Shown here in pieces: positions 26,211 through 35,366 of a stretch of DNA of 64,000 bases (positions are counted from its first letter, which is position 1; the number at the start of each line of letters is the position of its first letter). Made by a program: the position numbers and the translations under genes. The stretch is from Pseudomonas bharatica CSV86. GTDB lineage: Bacteria > Pseudomonadota > Gammaproteobacteria > Pseudomonadales > Pseudomonadaceae. The notes under the pieces are model-generated. The model was not told the DNA's origin. It made no database searches and worked only from the letters and a program-made list of their open reading frames with translations. The DNA lies in the NCBI RefSeq assembly GCF_000319305.2, contig NZ_AMWJ02000001.1:1364001-1428000 (forward strand), in the 5' to 3' direction.

Positions 26211-27023
26211 ATGACCCCCAGCAAAGACACCGTCCTGTGCATTTCCCTGGCCGGCCGCCCCGGCACCTTCGGCGTACGCTTCCACAACCACCTGTACGCG
26301 CAACTGGGGCTGGATTACTACTACAAGGCAATGACCACGCGCGACCTGCCGGGGGCGATCGCCGGGATCCGTGCCTTGGGGATCCGTGGCTGCGGGGTTT
26401 CGATGCCTTACAAGGAGGCCAGCATCGCCTTGGTGGACGAACTGGATCCGTCGGTGGCGGCGATCGACTCGCTCAATACCATCGTCAATAGCGACGGGCA
26501 TCTGAAGGCCTACAACACCGACTACATCGCGGTGCGGCACTTGATCGAGGCGCATGGGCTCGATCGTCAGTGGTCGCTGGCGTTGCGCGGCAGCGGCGGG
26601 ATGGCCAAGGCGGTGGCCTGTGCGTTCCGGGATGCCGGGTTCAGCAATGGCACCATCATCGCTCGCAATGAAGAGGCAGGGCGACGCCTGGCGGGGAATT
26701 GTGGTTATGAGTGGCGGGCGGAGGTCGGGGATCTGCGTCCGGCGTTGCTGGTGAACGTGACGCCGATCGGCATGGCCGGTGGTGTGGAGGCGCAGGAGCT
26801 GGCGTTTTCCGAAGCGCTGATCGATGCCGCCCGGGTGGTCTTCGATGTCGTGGCGATGCCGGCGCGCACGCCCTTGATCCTGGCCGCCGAGGCGCGCGGC
26901 AAGCGGGTGATCACCGGGCTGGAGGTGATTGCCTTGCAGGCGCTGGAGCAGTTCGTGCTGTATACCGGCGTGCGGCCGACGCGGGAACAGGTGCAACTGG
27001 CGGTGGCTTTCGCCCGGATTTAG
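26211..27023 (+). CDS. Shikimate 5-dehydrogenase-like protein
   Basis: A 270-residue member of the AroE superfamily starting at ATG 26211 behind GGAG. The shikimate-binding region reads GVSMPYKEAS, with the catalytic Lys kept although SMPYK replaces the usual VTxPxK. The next conserved segment is AYNTDYIAV. The nucleotide-binding loop is LALRGSGGMAKAVACAF, departing from the usual GAGGA form. VNVTPIGM also matches. These departures place it among AroE-like paralogues (quinate/shikimate or amino-shikimate type) rather than the housekeeping aroE. Confidence 0.85.
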   Translation: MTPSKDTVLCISLAGRPGTFGVRFHNHLYAQLGLDYYYKAMTTRDLPGAIAGIRALGIRGCGVSMPYKEASIALVDELDPSVAAIDSLNTIVNSDGHLKAYNTDYIAVRHLIEAHGLDRQWSLALRGSGGMAKAVACAFRDAGFSNGTIIARNEEAGRRLAGNCGYEWRAEVGDLRPALLVNVTPIGMAGGVEAQELAFSEALIDAARVVFDVVAMPARTPLILAAEARGKRVITGLEVIALQALEQFVLYTGVRPTREQVQLAVAFARI

Positions 27024-27037
27024 AGGGTGCTCTTTCG

Positions 27038-27130
27038 GGCCTCATCGCTGGCAAGCCAGCTCCCACAGGTACTGCACAGGTCTTGAAGTTTGTGCTGACC
27101 TGTGGGAGCTGGCTTGCCAGCGATGAGGCC
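27038..27130. repeat. Paired REP element 4
   Basis: Standard inverted copies at 27038-27070 and 27098-27130 between the convergent shikimate-dehydrogenase-like gene and yceH. The arms match over about 33 nt (ACCTGTGGGAGCTGGCTTGC and beyond), so a long stem can form. Confidence 0.92.
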
Positions 27131-27142
27131 GGTCGGATCAAA

Positions 27143-27787
27143 TCATTGCTCTAGCCGTGCCAGGCGTTCTTCCAGCGCCGCAATCCGCGCTTCCAGGGCT
27201 TCGATGCGCTCCGCCGAAACCCCGCTGGCGACCCGCTCCGGCCCTTGCTGGCGTGCGGCCAGGATCGCCTCGATCTCCTCCGGATCCCCCAGCGCGTGGG
27301 TATAACGATCTTCCCGCTGCCCCGCCTGCTTCGGCAGGTGCAGGGCCAGGTCCCTGGCAACCAGGCGCTCCAGTTGGTGCTGCACTTCCTCGGTGTCGGC
27401 GAACTCATGCATGCGCTGGCTACGGGTCAGCAGTTCGTTCAGGGTCTGTGGCCCACGCAGGAACATCAGCCCCATCAGGATCAACTGCGCCGGCACCAGC
27501 TCCAGTGCCTTGTCCACCCGCTGTTCCCAGCGGTCGGCGCGGCTGCCCATCTGCAGGCGCACCAGGCCTTGGCCCTCAAGGCTGCGCAGGCTCTGGCCGA
27601 TCTGGCCTTGGGTCAGGTTCATCACCGGCTCGCGGCTGGTTTTCTGGTTGCAGGCCAGCATCAGCGCGTTAAGGGTCAGGGGATAGGTTTCCGGGCTGCT
27701 CGCCTGTTTCTCGATCAGCGAGCCAAGGATGCGCACTTCGGCGGGGGTGAATCGGGCAGTGGCGGAAGAATCGTGCTCGTCGGACAT
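27143..27787 (-). CDS. YceH family protein (DUF480)
   Basis: A 214-residue protein, the same length as E. coli YceH (215). The start at 27787 (MSDEHD) is chosen for that length; an in-frame ATG lies 18 nt upstream. Typical stretches are [45 protein letters not shown] and [20 protein letters not shown], which fold as tandem winged helices. A C-terminal coiled coil follows ([18 protein letters not shown]). The molecular role is not established. Confidence 0.93.
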   Translation of the reverse strand: MSDEHDSSATARFTPAEVRILGSLIEKQASSPETYPLTLNALMLACNQKTSREPVMNLTQGQIGQSLRSLEGQGLVRLQMGSRADRWEQRVDKALELVPAQLILMGLMFLRGPQTLNELLTRSQRMHEFADTEEVQHQLERLVARDLALHLPKQAGQREDRYTHALGDPEEIEAILAARQQGPERVASGVSAERIEALEARIAALEERLARLEQ

Positions 27788-27847
27788 GGCCCTGTCTCTT
27801 TGCATGAAAAGGGTCATAGCCTAGGGGCGCAGGCGGGTAAAACACAA

Positions 27848-27876
27848 GCGACCGATGGCGTGAGGCCATCGGTCGC
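27848..27876 (-). terminator. Terminator of sstT
   Basis: GCGACCGATGGC and GGCCATCGGTCGC form 12-nt arms around a short loop, directly after the sstT stop codon. On the minus strand the stem is followed by TTGTGTTTT. Confidence 0.85.
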
Positions 27877-27884
27877 GAACGGTA

Positions 27885-29093
27885 TCAGGCGCGCCGGGCT
27901 TCGGCTTCGCAGGCCGCGGCGGTGAACAGCACGTCGGTGGAGGAGTTCAGCGCGGTCTCCGCCGAATCCTGGAGCACGCCGATGATGAAGCCCACGGCCA
28001 CCACCTGCATGGCGACTTCGCTGGGAATGCCGAACAGGCTGCAGGCCAGCGGGATCAACAGCAGCGAACCGCCGGCCACACCCGAGGCCCCGCAGGCGCA
28101 GACTGCCGCGACCACGCTGAGCAGCACGGCGGTCGGCAGGTCGACGTTGATGCCCAGGGTATGCACGGCCGCCAGGGTCAGCACCGTGATGGTGATCGCC
28201 GCACCGGCCATGTTGATGGTGGCGCCGAGGGGAATGGACACCGAGTAGGTGTCTTCATGCAGGCCGAGCTTCTCGCTGAGGGCCAGGTTGACCGGGATGT
28301 TCGCCGCCGAACTGCGGGTAAAGAAGGCGGTAATGCCGCTTTCGCGCAGGCACAGCAGGGTCAGCGGGAACGGATTGCGGCGGATCTTCCACCAGACGAT
28401 CAGCGGGTTCATCACCAAGGCCACGAACAGCATGCAGCCGATCAGTACGGTCAGCAGGTGCAGGTAGCCGAGCAGCGCGTCGAGGCCCGACTGCGCCAGG
28501 GTCGAGGCCACCAGGCCGAAGATCCCCAGCGGGGCGAAGCGGATCACCACGCGCACGATCATGGTCACGCCGTTGGACAGGTCATCCAGCACGCTGCGGG
28601 TGGTGTCGCCCGAGTGACGCACGGCGATGCCCAGGCCGATGGCCCACACCAGGATGCCGATGAAGTTGCCGTTGACCAGGGCGTTGACCGGGTTGTCCAC
28701 GGCACTGAGCAGCAGGCCCTGGAGTACTTCGGCAATGCCGCCGGGGGCGCTCATCTGCGCTTCGCCGGTGTTCAGCACCAGGGTCGAGGGGAACAGCATG
28801 CTCGCCACCACCGCGACAACCGCCGCGCCGAAGGTGCCCCACAGGTACAGGGCGAGAATCGGCCGGATGTGGGTTTGCTGGCCCTGCTTGTGATTGGCGA
28901 TGGAGGCCATGACCAGCACGAACACCAGGATCGGCGCCACCGCCTTCAGGGCACTGACGAAAACCTTGCCGACGAAGGCCAGGTTGGCCGCGACCCCTGG
29001 CGCGATCAACGCCAGGGCGATGCCGGCGATCAGGCCGATGACGATTTGCAGCACCAGGCTGGTGCGGTTGAGCAGAGTGAGGACGGGCAGCAT
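27885..29093 (-). CDS. sstT: Serine/threonine:sodium symporter SstT
   Basis: A 402-residue member of the dicarboxylate/amino acid:cation symporter family, with about eight TM helices and two re-entrant loops. Family motifs are [17 protein letters not shown] (serine-rich hairpin HP1), [17 protein letters not shown] (TM7) and [18 protein letters not shown] (HP2). Length and sequence fit SstT, which imports serine and threonine with Na+. It is monocistronic with its own terminator. Confidence 0.95.
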   Translation of the reverse strand: MLPVLTLLNRTSLVLQIVIGLIAGIALALIAPGVAANLAFVGKVFVSALKAVAPILVFVLVMASIANHKQGQQTHIRPILALYLWGTFGAAVVAVVASMLFPSTLVLNTGEAQMSAPGGIAEVLQGLLLSAVDNPVNALVNGNFIGILVWAIGLGIAVRHSGDTTRSVLDDLSNGVTMIVRVVIRFAPLGIFGLVASTLAQSGLDALLGYLHLLTVLIGCMLFVALVMNPLIVWWKIRRNPFPLTLLCLRESGITAFFTRSSAANIPVNLALSEKLGLHEDTYSVSIPLGATINMAGAAITITVLTLAAVHTLGINVDLPTAVLLSVVAAVCACGASGVAGGSLLLIPLACSLFGIPSEVAMQVVAVGFIIGVLQDSAETALNSSTDVLFTAAACEAEARRA

Positions 29094-29268
29094 AAGGGTT
29101 GTTTCTCGGTCTTGGCAGACGCCGGCGAGGCCGGCCGGAAAAAGGGCGGAACTCTAGCATAGAGTGCCTGCCCCAACCCAAGGTGCCGTCCGGCGGTAGG
29201 TCTGCCGGCGCTGTCGCTGTTACCATGCGCGGCCGTTTCGAGCCGACGCGCTCACCGTTGGAGCCTGG

Positions 29269-30416
29269 ATGTTCTTGCCCATTCTGTTGCTGGCCGCGGC
29301 CGGCTTCACCGTATTGACCACCGAATTCCTTATTGTCGGCCTGTTGCCGGGGATCGCGCGCGACCTGGGGGCAGCGTGCCCCGTGCCGGGTTGCTGGTGA
29401 CCCTGTTCGCCTTCACCGTGGCCGCTTGCGGCCCCTTCCTGACCGCCTGGTGCGCGCGTTTCCAGCGCAAGCGCCTGTTCGTCGGGGTGTTGCTGCTGTT
29501 CGCTGCGTCCAACCTGCTGGCAGCGCTGGCGCCGAACTATTGGGTAATGGCGCTGGCGCGGCTGGTTCCGGCCCTGGGGTTGCCGGTGTTCTGGTCGCTG
29601 GCCAGCGAAACGGCGGTGGATATCGTCGGCCCGGCCTATGCCGGTCGGGCGATCAGCAAGATCAGCTTCGGCGTGGTCTGCGCCATGGTCTTCGGCATTC
29701 CCCTTGGCACCCTGCTGGGCGATGCCTGGGGCTGGCGCGCCGCTTTCGGCGTGCTGGCCCTGCTGGCATTGGCCAAGGCCCTGTTACTATGGCGCTTTCT
29801 GCCGCATACCCCGCGCAAGAGCGAGGCCACCTCGCTGCGCAGCCAGTTTGGCGTGCTGCGCGGGCGCCTGCTGCAAGGGCATGTGCTGTTGTCGGTGCTG
29901 GTGTTCAGCGGCATGTTCACCGCCTACACCTACCTGGCAGACCTGCTGGAGCGCCTGGCCGGCTTCGACGGCAAGCTGGTCGGCTGGTACCTGATGGGCT
30001 TCGGTGCGGTGGGCCTGATTGGCAACAGCCTGGGGGGCCGGGCGGTTGATCGTCATCCGTTGCTGGCGTCGGCAGGCTTCAGCGCGCTGCTGGTGATCGC
30101 CTTGCTGGTGGTGGTACCGGCGATCGGCTCGCCGGTCGGCCTGATCCTGGCCCTGGCCTTGTGGGGCTCGACCCAGGCGGCGCTGTTCCTGGTCAGTCAT
30201 GTCCGGGTGATCAAGGCTTCACCCTCGGCACCGGCTTTCGGCGCCTCGTTGAATATCGCCGGGGGCAACCTTGGCATTGGCCTGGGCGCAGTGATCGGCG
30301 GCCTGGTGATCGATTATCTAGGCCTGGGCAGTGTCGGTCAGGTCGCTGCGCTGCTGATCGGCCTGTCGGTGGCCCTGGCCCTGTGGCTGAGCCGCTTCAA
30401 GCCAGTGGCCAGTTGA
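29269..30416 (+). pseudogene. MFS drug/metabolite exporter (DHA1 type), frame broken once
   Basis: ATG 29269 has GGAG 7 nt upstream and begins FLPILLLAAAGFTVLTTEF, the normal TM1 of DHA1 transporters. After GIARDLG the frame runs into a stop, while the next frame continues as VPRAGLLVTLFAFTVAACGP to 30416. One base missing in GGGGGCAGC (29366-29373) explains it; the repaired product has 382 residues and 12 TM helices. Motif A is weak; RLVPALGLPVFWSLASET and VFGIPLGTLLGDAWGWR fit arabinose/purine-efflux-like members. The substrate is unknown. It converges on nhaR with a 20-bp overlap. Confidence 0.85.
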
Positions 30417-31302
30417 ACAGCTCGCGGCGCGCACCCTCGGTGATGGCGACGATGCCCGGATGCTTGACCTTGCGCTCCACCGAGATGGCATAGAACGACT
30501 CGGTCACGGCGTCGGTCTGGCCGATCAGTTCGACACCGTATTGCCGGCACACCTCCTCGGCAATCACGCTGGGCGCGATGAATATGCCGCTGCCGGACTT
30601 GCCGAAGGCCTGCATGAGCGCGCTGTCGTCGAATTCACCGACGATCCGCGGCTGCAATTGCTGCTCGGCGAACCAGCGCAGCAGGCGGTTGCGCACCATG
30701 GTCTCCTGGCCGGGAATCAGCAACGGCGCGTGCTGCAGGCAGGCGGGGAAGGGCAGCGGCTGGCGCCCGGCCAGTTCCGGGGTGGCGAGGAAGCTGATGC
30801 CGCATTCGCCCAGTTTCTGGCTATAGCCTTTGATGTCCAGGTGGCCGGGCATCGGGCTGTCGGAAATCACCAGGTCCAGGCGCTGGATCGCCAGGTCGGC
30901 GAGCAGGCGCTCCAGCTTGTCTTCGCGGCAACTGATGCGCAGCGGTTCGGCTAGTTCCATGGTCGGGGCGATCAACCGGTAGACAATGGACTTGGGCACC
31001 ACATCGGCTACTCCGACGCGGAACAGCACCTGCTGCTCGTTGGGTTGCGCGCGCAGCATGGCTTCCAGCTCGCCTCCGATCTGGAACATCTGCTCGGCGT
31101 AGGACAACGCCTGGCGCCCGGTTTCCGTCAGCTCCAGCTGGCGCCCGACCCGCTGGAACAGCTCGATGCCATAGGTCTGCTCGAGCAGGCTGATCTGCCC
31201 GCTGATGGTCTGTGGCGTCAGGTTCAGCTGTTCGCAGGCGCGCACGATACTGCCGGTGCGGGCCACGACCCAGAAGTAATGGAGCTGGCGGTAATTGAGC
31301 AT
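30397..31302 (-). CDS. nhaR: LysR-family activator NhaR
   Basis: A 301-residue LysR regulator. Start 31302 (MLNYRQLHYFWVVARTGS) matches NhaR proteins, and the longer upstream frame has no LysR similarity. The winged HTH reads SIVRACEQLNLTPQTISGQI. The effector domain follows the NhaR type (RVGVADVVPKSIVYRLI, RISCREDKLERLLADLA). NhaR activates sodium/proton antiporter genes in response to Na+. No nhaA lies next to it here, which is usual in Pseudomonas. Confidence 0.9.
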   Translation of the reverse strand: MLNYRQLHYFWVVARTGSIVRACEQLNLTPQTISGQISLLEQTYGIELFQRVGRQLELTETGRQALSYAEQMFQIGGELEAMLRAQPNEQQVLFRVGVADVVPKSIVYRLIAPTMELAEPLRISCREDKLERLLADLAIQRLDLVISDSPMPGHLDIKGYSQKLGECGISFLATPELAGRQPLPFPACLQHAPLLIPGQETMVRNRLLRWFAEQQLQPRIVGEFDDSALMQAFGKSGSGIFIAPSVIAEEVCRQYGVELIGQTDAVTESFYAISVERKVKHPGIVAITEGARRELFNWPLA

Positions 31303-31435
31303 GTGAGGTGCCGATTCGGAAAAACCGAAGTATAACCGCTGAAAATACGAATTTTTCTGAAGTTTTCCGCTCTCTAGAATGCCTCCCATTGCGGCGCCAC
31401 GTTTCGCGCGCCGACGCCATTGCAGTGAGGACGAC

Positions 31436-31672
31436 ATGCTCTATCTCAAATCCATTGGTACACCGCTGGTGCTGGTCATGGCCCTGTTCGCCCTGGGTGG
31501 CTGCGAGCAGGCTGAAAAATCCGCCCAGCAGATGCTCAACCAGGCGGCCGAATCGGCCAAGCAGGCCATCGACAAGACCAACGAAGCGGCCCAGCAGGCG
31601 CTGAGCGAAGCCACCGGTTCGGAAAAAACCGACAAGGAAGACAGCAAGGACGCCGACGGCCAGAAAATCTGA
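31436..31672 (+). CDS. Small lipoprotein
   Basis: A 78-residue lipoprotein: signal LVLVMALFALGGC with the lipobox Cys near residue 23, then an Ala/Gln/Lys-rich amphipathic helix (QQMLNQAAESAKQAIDKTNE) and a charged tail. ATG 31436 has GAGG 5 nt upstream. It is composed like other small helical envelope lipoproteins of Pseudomonas. It lies 37 bp before the terC-like gene and may share its transcript. Confidence 0.8.
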   Translation: MLYLKSIGTPLVLVMALFALGGCEQAEKSAQQMLNQAAESAKQAIDKTNEAAQQALSEATGSEKTDKEDSKDADGQKI

Positions 31673-31709
31673 TCTATTTTTTCAATAACCCCCTCTCAGG
31701 ACCTGATAC

Positions 31710-32459
31710 ATGGAATACCTGCTGGAACTCGCTGCAAGCCCGACCGCCTGGGTCGCCCTGGCCACCCTGGTGGCGATGGAGATCGTCCTTGGTATCGACA
31801 ACCTCATCTTCATTTCCATCCTGACCAACAAGCTGCCAGTGGAGTACCGCTCCAAGGCCCGCCGCATCGGCATCTCCATGGCCCTGGTGATGCGTCTGGC
31901 GCTGCTGAGCACCGTGGCCTGGATCGTGCAGCTCACCGAGCCGGTGATCGACATCCTCGGCAAGAGCTTCTCGTGGAAGGACATGATCCTGATCGCCGGC
32001 GGCCTGTTCCTGCTGTGGAAAGCCACCAAGGAAATCCATGAAAGCGTGGATCCCCGGGCCAAGGAAGAATCGGCAGCCTCGTCTACCATTACCCTGGGCT
32101 TTGCAGCGGCCATCGGTCAGATCCTGTTGCTGGACATCGTCTTCTCCATCGACAGCATCATCACGGCCGTGGGCATGACCGAACACCTGCCGATCATGAT
32201 CATCGCGGTAATCAGTGCCGTAATCGTGATGCTGGTAGCCGCCGACCCGCTGGCCAAGTTCATCAACGACAACCCGACCGTGGTGATGCTGGCACTGGGC
32301 TTCCTGATCATGATCGGCATGACCCTGATCGCCGAAGGTTTCGGTGCCCATGTGCCGAAAGGCTACGTGTATGCAGCGATGGCGTTCTCTACCGCGATCG
32401 AGGTGCTCAACATCATGTCGCGCAGGGCTCGTCAGCGCCGTGAGGCCAGCGAGGTTTGA
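31710..32459 (+). CDS. TerC family integral membrane protein
   Basis: A 249-residue protein with about seven TM helices and the two acidic family motifs, [16 protein letters not shown] in TM1 and [17 protein letters not shown] in TM5, plus STAIEVLNI near the end. TerC-type proteins (YgdQ/YoaE branch) are linked to metal export, mainly manganese, in several bacteria. The gene ends in a strong terminator. Confidence 0.92.
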   Translation: MEYLLELAASPTAWVALATLVAMEIVLGIDNLIFISILTNKLPVEYRSKARRIGISMALVMRLALLSTVAWIVQLTEPVIDILGKSFSWKDMILIAGGLFLLWKATKEIHESVDPRAKEESAASSTITLGFAAAIGQILLLDIVFSIDSIITAVGMTEHLPIMIIAVISAVIVMLVAADPLAKFINDNPTVVMLALGFLIMIGMTLIAEGFGAHVPKGYVYAAMAFSTAIEVLNIMSRRARQRREASEV

Positions 32460-32489
32460 TCAACCGGATCTGTTGCGTGCTGTAGTTTG

Positions 32490-32515
32490 GGGGCTCCTTC
32501 GGGAGCCCCTTTTTT
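32490..32515 (+). terminator. Rho-independent terminator after terC-like gene
   Basis: GGGGCTCC-TTCG-GGAGCCCC is followed by a run of six T at 32510-32515, 30 bp past the stop codon. The TTCG tetraloop gives a very stable hairpin. Confidence 0.95.
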
Positions 32516-32534
32516 ATGGCAGGCGGCTGGCGGA

Positions 32535-32720
32535 TCAGTGCGCGTTGGCGTGACGACGGCCAGCCCGGCGATGGGCTGGTGCGGCCGGCCTGGTCGCTGC
32601 ATGCGGATCCTGGTGGTGCAAATGGTGGCGGCGGGCGATGCGCAGTACACCCCACAACATGGCAGCGGCTACGCTCAGCCAGGCTGCGATCAACATGAAG
32701 ATAGCCATGGTCAGGCTCAT
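32535..32720 (-). CDS. Small membrane protein with His-rich tail
   Basis: A 61-residue protein starting at ATG 32720 behind GAAGGAGG, a near-perfect ribosome site that fixes the start. One TM helix (AIFMLIAAWLSVAAAMLWGVL) is followed by RIARRHHLHHQ and an Arg/His/Ala-rich cytoplasmic-type tail ending HANAH. I do not recognise a family. The His cluster could bind metal, which would fit the neighbouring TerC-type protein, but this is inference. Confidence 0.65.
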   Translation of the reverse strand: MSLTMAIFMLIAAWLSVAAAMLWGVLRIARRHHLHHQDPHAATRPAAPAHRRAGRRHANAH

Positions 32721-32909
32721 GGGTGCCTCCTTCTTCAGTACAGGCGGGACCTGTAACTCAGACACCTGATAAGTCTAGACGGTCAGTTATTTCAGGCTAT
32801 TGACCGAAGGTCCAAGTGCTAGACCGCTTTGTTCCAAGCCCGGCGCGGGCTATACCGTTGCCGTCCGTCGGCCTATGATCGGCCCTTTGACCCTGTCGAG
32901 CGAGGACCC

Positions 32910-33569
32910 ATGCCGATCCTTTCCATTGCCCCGCGCCGCCTGATGCTGGCCTTTCTCCTGGCCGCCGGCCTGGCCGGGTGTGCCAGCCAGCCGTCTTCCG
33001 AGCTCAGGCAATTGCCCCAGCGGGTCGAGCTGAGTTCCGTACCGTTCTTCCGTGGCAACGCCGACCAGAGTGCACCGATGGCGCTGGCTGCGTTGCTGTC
33101 GCAGCAGGGCGTGCGCGTGACGCCGGGGTTGCTGGGCCTGCCGAAACAAGCCGAAAAGCTCCAGGCCGGGGTTGAGACCACGGCGCGTCAGTACGGCATG
33201 CTGGTCTATCCGCTGGATCACAGCCTGGCCGCGCTGCTGAGCCAGGTCGCCGCGGGCTATCCGGTGCTGGTGCGTTTCCAGGAGGGCTCGGCCTTCTGGA
33301 GCGAGCCGCGCTACGGGCTGCTGGTGGGCTTCGATCGGTATAAGCAACGGGTATTGCTGCGTGCGGGCAATAGCCGCCGGCTGTTGATGGACTTCGATGC
33401 GTTCGAGTCGGCGTGGAAGAAAGAGGGCAGTTGGGCGGTGCTGGTCCAGCAGCCAAGGCAGTTGCCGGCCGCGGTGGATCGGCAGCGCTGGTTGAAGGCG
33501 GCCAATGATCTGGCCCAGGCGGGGCAGGAGCAGGCGGCGCGGCAGGCGGTCGAGGCGATCGGGCGCTGA
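32910..33569 (+). CDS. C39-peptidase-like lipoprotein lacking catalytic residues
   Basis: A 219-residue lipoprotein: signal LMLAFLLAAGLAGC with the lipobox Cys at residue 24, then a domain laid out like the papain-fold C39 family (VELSSVPFF, ALAALLSQQG, YPLDHSLAALL, YPVLVRFQ, GLLVGFDRYKQRVLLRAGN). The catalytic Cys-Gly-Pro is replaced by Ser54-Ala55-Pro56, and the catalytic His before the VVGYD-like strand is Tyr (RYGLLVGFD). It is probably a non-catalytic member serving as a binding or scaffold protein. The C-terminal 30 residues form a TPR-like helix pair. Confidence 0.75.
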   Translation: MPILSIAPRRLMLAFLLAAGLAGCASQPSSELRQLPQRVELSSVPFFRGNADQSAPMALAALLSQQGVRVTPGLLGLPKQAEKLQAGVETTARQYGMLVYPLDHSLAALLSQVAAGYPVLVRFQEGSAFWSEPRYGLLVGFDRYKQRVLLRAGNSRRLLMDFDAFESAWKKEGSWAVLVQQPRQLPAAVDRQRWLKAANDLAQAGQEQAARQAVEAIGR

Positions 33570-33588
33570 GCCTTGTGTTGCTCTTGAG

Positions 33589-33650
33589 GGCCCTATCGCT
33601 GGCAAGCCAGCTCCCACAGTGTTGGGAGCTGGCTTGCCAGCGATAGGGCC
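33589..33650. repeat. REP palindrome 5
   Basis: Two 28-nt arms that are exact inverse copies (33589-33616 and 33623-33650) with only a 6-nt spacer. This is the most compact REP pair in the window. It carries CGATAGGGCC in place of CGATGAGGCC and lies between convergent genes. Confidence 0.93.
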
Positions 33651-33688
33651 GGGACTGACAGCAGGGATAAACCTGCTGCCAGCAGCAA

Positions 33689-34972
33689 TTAAACCCCCAG
33701 GCGATCCCGCAGGCTGTAGTACCAGGCGCCGATCGCACTGAACGGCACGCGGAACATCTGGCCACCCGGGAACGGGTAGTGCGGCAGCTCGGCAAAGGCA
33801 TCGAAACGCTCGGCCTGGCCACGCAGCGCCTCGGCCAGTACCTTGCCGGCCAGGTGGGTGTAGGTCACGCCGTGGCCGCTGCAGCCTTGCGAGTAGTAGA
33901 TGTTGTCGCCAATCCGGCCAACCTGCGGCAGGCGCGACAGGGTCAGGAGGAAGTTGCCGGTCCAGGCGAAGTCGATCTTCACGTCCTTCAACTGCGGGAA
34001 GGCCTTGAGCATCTTCGGCCGGATGATCGCTTCGATGTTCGCCGGGTCACGCGCGCCGTAGACCACACCGCCGCCGAAGATCAGGCGCTTGTCGCTGGTC
34101 AGGCGGTAGTAGTCGAGCAGGTAGTTGCAGTCCTCGACGCAGTAGTCCTGCGGCAGCAGGGTACGCGCCAGTTCGTCGCTCAGCGGTTCGGTGGTGATCA
34201 CCTGGGTGCCGCAGGGCATGGACTTGGCCGCCAGCTCCGGAACCAGGCCACCGAGGTAGGCGTTGCCGGCGACGATGATGAACTTGGCCCGCACGCGGCC
34301 GTTTGGCGTATGCACCACCGGGTTGGCGCCGCGCTCGATGCGCACGGCTGGGGATTGTTCGTAGATCTTGCCGCCCAGGGATTCCACGGCGGCGGCTTCG
34401 CCCAGCGCCAGGTTCAGCGGGTGGATATGACCGCCGCTCATGTCCAGCATGCCGCCGACATAGTTATCGCAGGCCACCACTTCGCGGATGCGCTTCTGGT
34501 CCATCAGTTCCAGCTGGGTGTGGCCGAAGCGTTCCCACAGTCGCTTCTGCGATTCCAGATGGCCCATCTGCTTGCTGGTCAGGGCGGCGAATACGCCACC
34601 GTCCTTCAGGTCGCATTGGATGTTGTACTTGGCGACGCGCTCGCGAATGATGCGCCCGCCTTCGAAGGCCATCTGCCCCAGCAGTTGCGCCTGGCGCGGG
34701 CCGACGGTGCGTTCGATGACATCGATGTCGCGGCTGTAGCTGTTGACGATCTGCCCGCCGTTGCGGCCAGACGCACCGAAGCCGACCTTGGCGGCTTCCA
34801 GTACGGTGACGCTGAACCCGTTCTCCAGCAGGAACAGGGCGCTGGACAGGCCGGTGTAGCCGGCACCGATCACGCAGACATCGGTCTGCACTTCTTCCTG
34901 CAGGGCGGGGCGCTGGGGTACCGGATTGGCCGAGGCGGCGTAATAGGATTGTGGGTAGGCGATGGTGGCCAT
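33689..34972 (-). CDS. puuB: FAD-dependent amine oxidase, gamma-glutamylputrescine oxidase-like (PuuB/OrdL)
   Basis: A 427-residue DAO-family flavoprotein. ATG 34972 (MATIAYPQSYYAAS) is chosen for family agreement and a GAGGT site. The dinucleotide fold is VCVIGAGYTGLSSALFLLE with an acidic strand end (VLEA). Other motifs are GFGASGRNGGQIV, GGGVVYGARDP and the C-terminal FAD loop YSQGCSGHGVTYTHLAGK. PuuB oxidises gamma-glutamylputrescine in putrescine breakdown. No other puu gene lies alongside, so a related amine substrate remains possible. Confidence 0.85.
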   Translation of the reverse strand: MATIAYPQSYYAASANPVPQRPALQEEVQTDVCVIGAGYTGLSSALFLLENGFSVTVLEAAKVGFGASGRNGGQIVNSYSRDIDVIERTVGPRQAQLLGQMAFEGGRIIRERVAKYNIQCDLKDGGVFAALTSKQMGHLESQKRLWERFGHTQLELMDQKRIREVVACDNYVGGMLDMSGGHIHPLNLALGEAAAVESLGGKIYEQSPAVRIERGANPVVHTPNGRVRAKFIIVAGNAYLGGLVPELAAKSMPCGTQVITTEPLSDELARTLLPQDYCVEDCNYLLDYYRLTSDKRLIFGGGVVYGARDPANIEAIIRPKMLKAFPQLKDVKIDFAWTGNFLLTLSRLPQVGRIGDNIYYSQGCSGHGVTYTHLAGKVLAEALRGQAERFDAFAELPHYPFPGGQMFRVPFSAIGAWYYSLRDRLGV

Positions 34973-35154
34973 GCGCGGTGAACCTCTAAACGATGACTTT
35001 GTAGTTGTGTGTTTTGTATTTTTTACGGATGCGCCAATCCTATCAACAATAATAAACACCCGCCAGCCGGGCTGACGAAATCCCCTAAAGCCGGCCCAAG
35101 CCTCAAGCGTAAGTAAAAAATTTCTATTATTCAGTGGTTTAGGCGAAAAAAAGG

Positions 35155-35182
35155 TTGACACACCTTGTCGAAAGCGTAGAAT
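35155..35182 (+). promoter_or_regulatory. Sigma-70 promoter of first tRNA-Val
   Basis: TTGACA at 35155-35160 and TAGAAT at 35177-35182 with a 16-bp spacer, ending 13 bp before the tRNA. A GCCGCC-rich discriminator follows, typical of stable RNA promoters. Confidence 0.85.
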
Positions 35183-35195
35183 GCCGCCTCACAGC

Positions 35196-35272
35196 AGGCA
35201 CATAGCTCAGTTGGTTAGAGCACCACCTTGACATGGTGGGGGTCGTTGGTTCGAGTCCAATTGTGCCTACCA
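35196..35272 (+). tRNA. tRNA-Val (GAC), copy 1
   Basis: A full cloverleaf of 77 nt: acceptor AGGCACA/TGTGCCT, D-stem GCTC/GAGC, anticodon stem CCACC/GGTGG with loop TTGACAT (anticodon GAC), T-arm GTTGG-TTCGAGT-CCAAT, and an encoded CCA end. Confidence 0.97.
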
Positions 35273-35303
35273 AGCATCACCGCTCCTGTTGGCGGTCAAG
35301 CAG

Positions 35304-35331
35304 AAAGGGCGATCCGAGAGGGTCGCCCTTT
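35304..35331 (+). terminator. Terminator of tRNA-Val copy 1
   Basis: AAAGGGCGATCC-GAGA-GGGTCGCCCTTT forms a stable hairpin followed by CTGTTTT. The same hairpin with one loop change follows copy 2. Confidence 0.9.
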
Positions 35332-35366
35332 CTGTTTTCGCTGTGTCTGCCCGAACCGTCCCGGCT

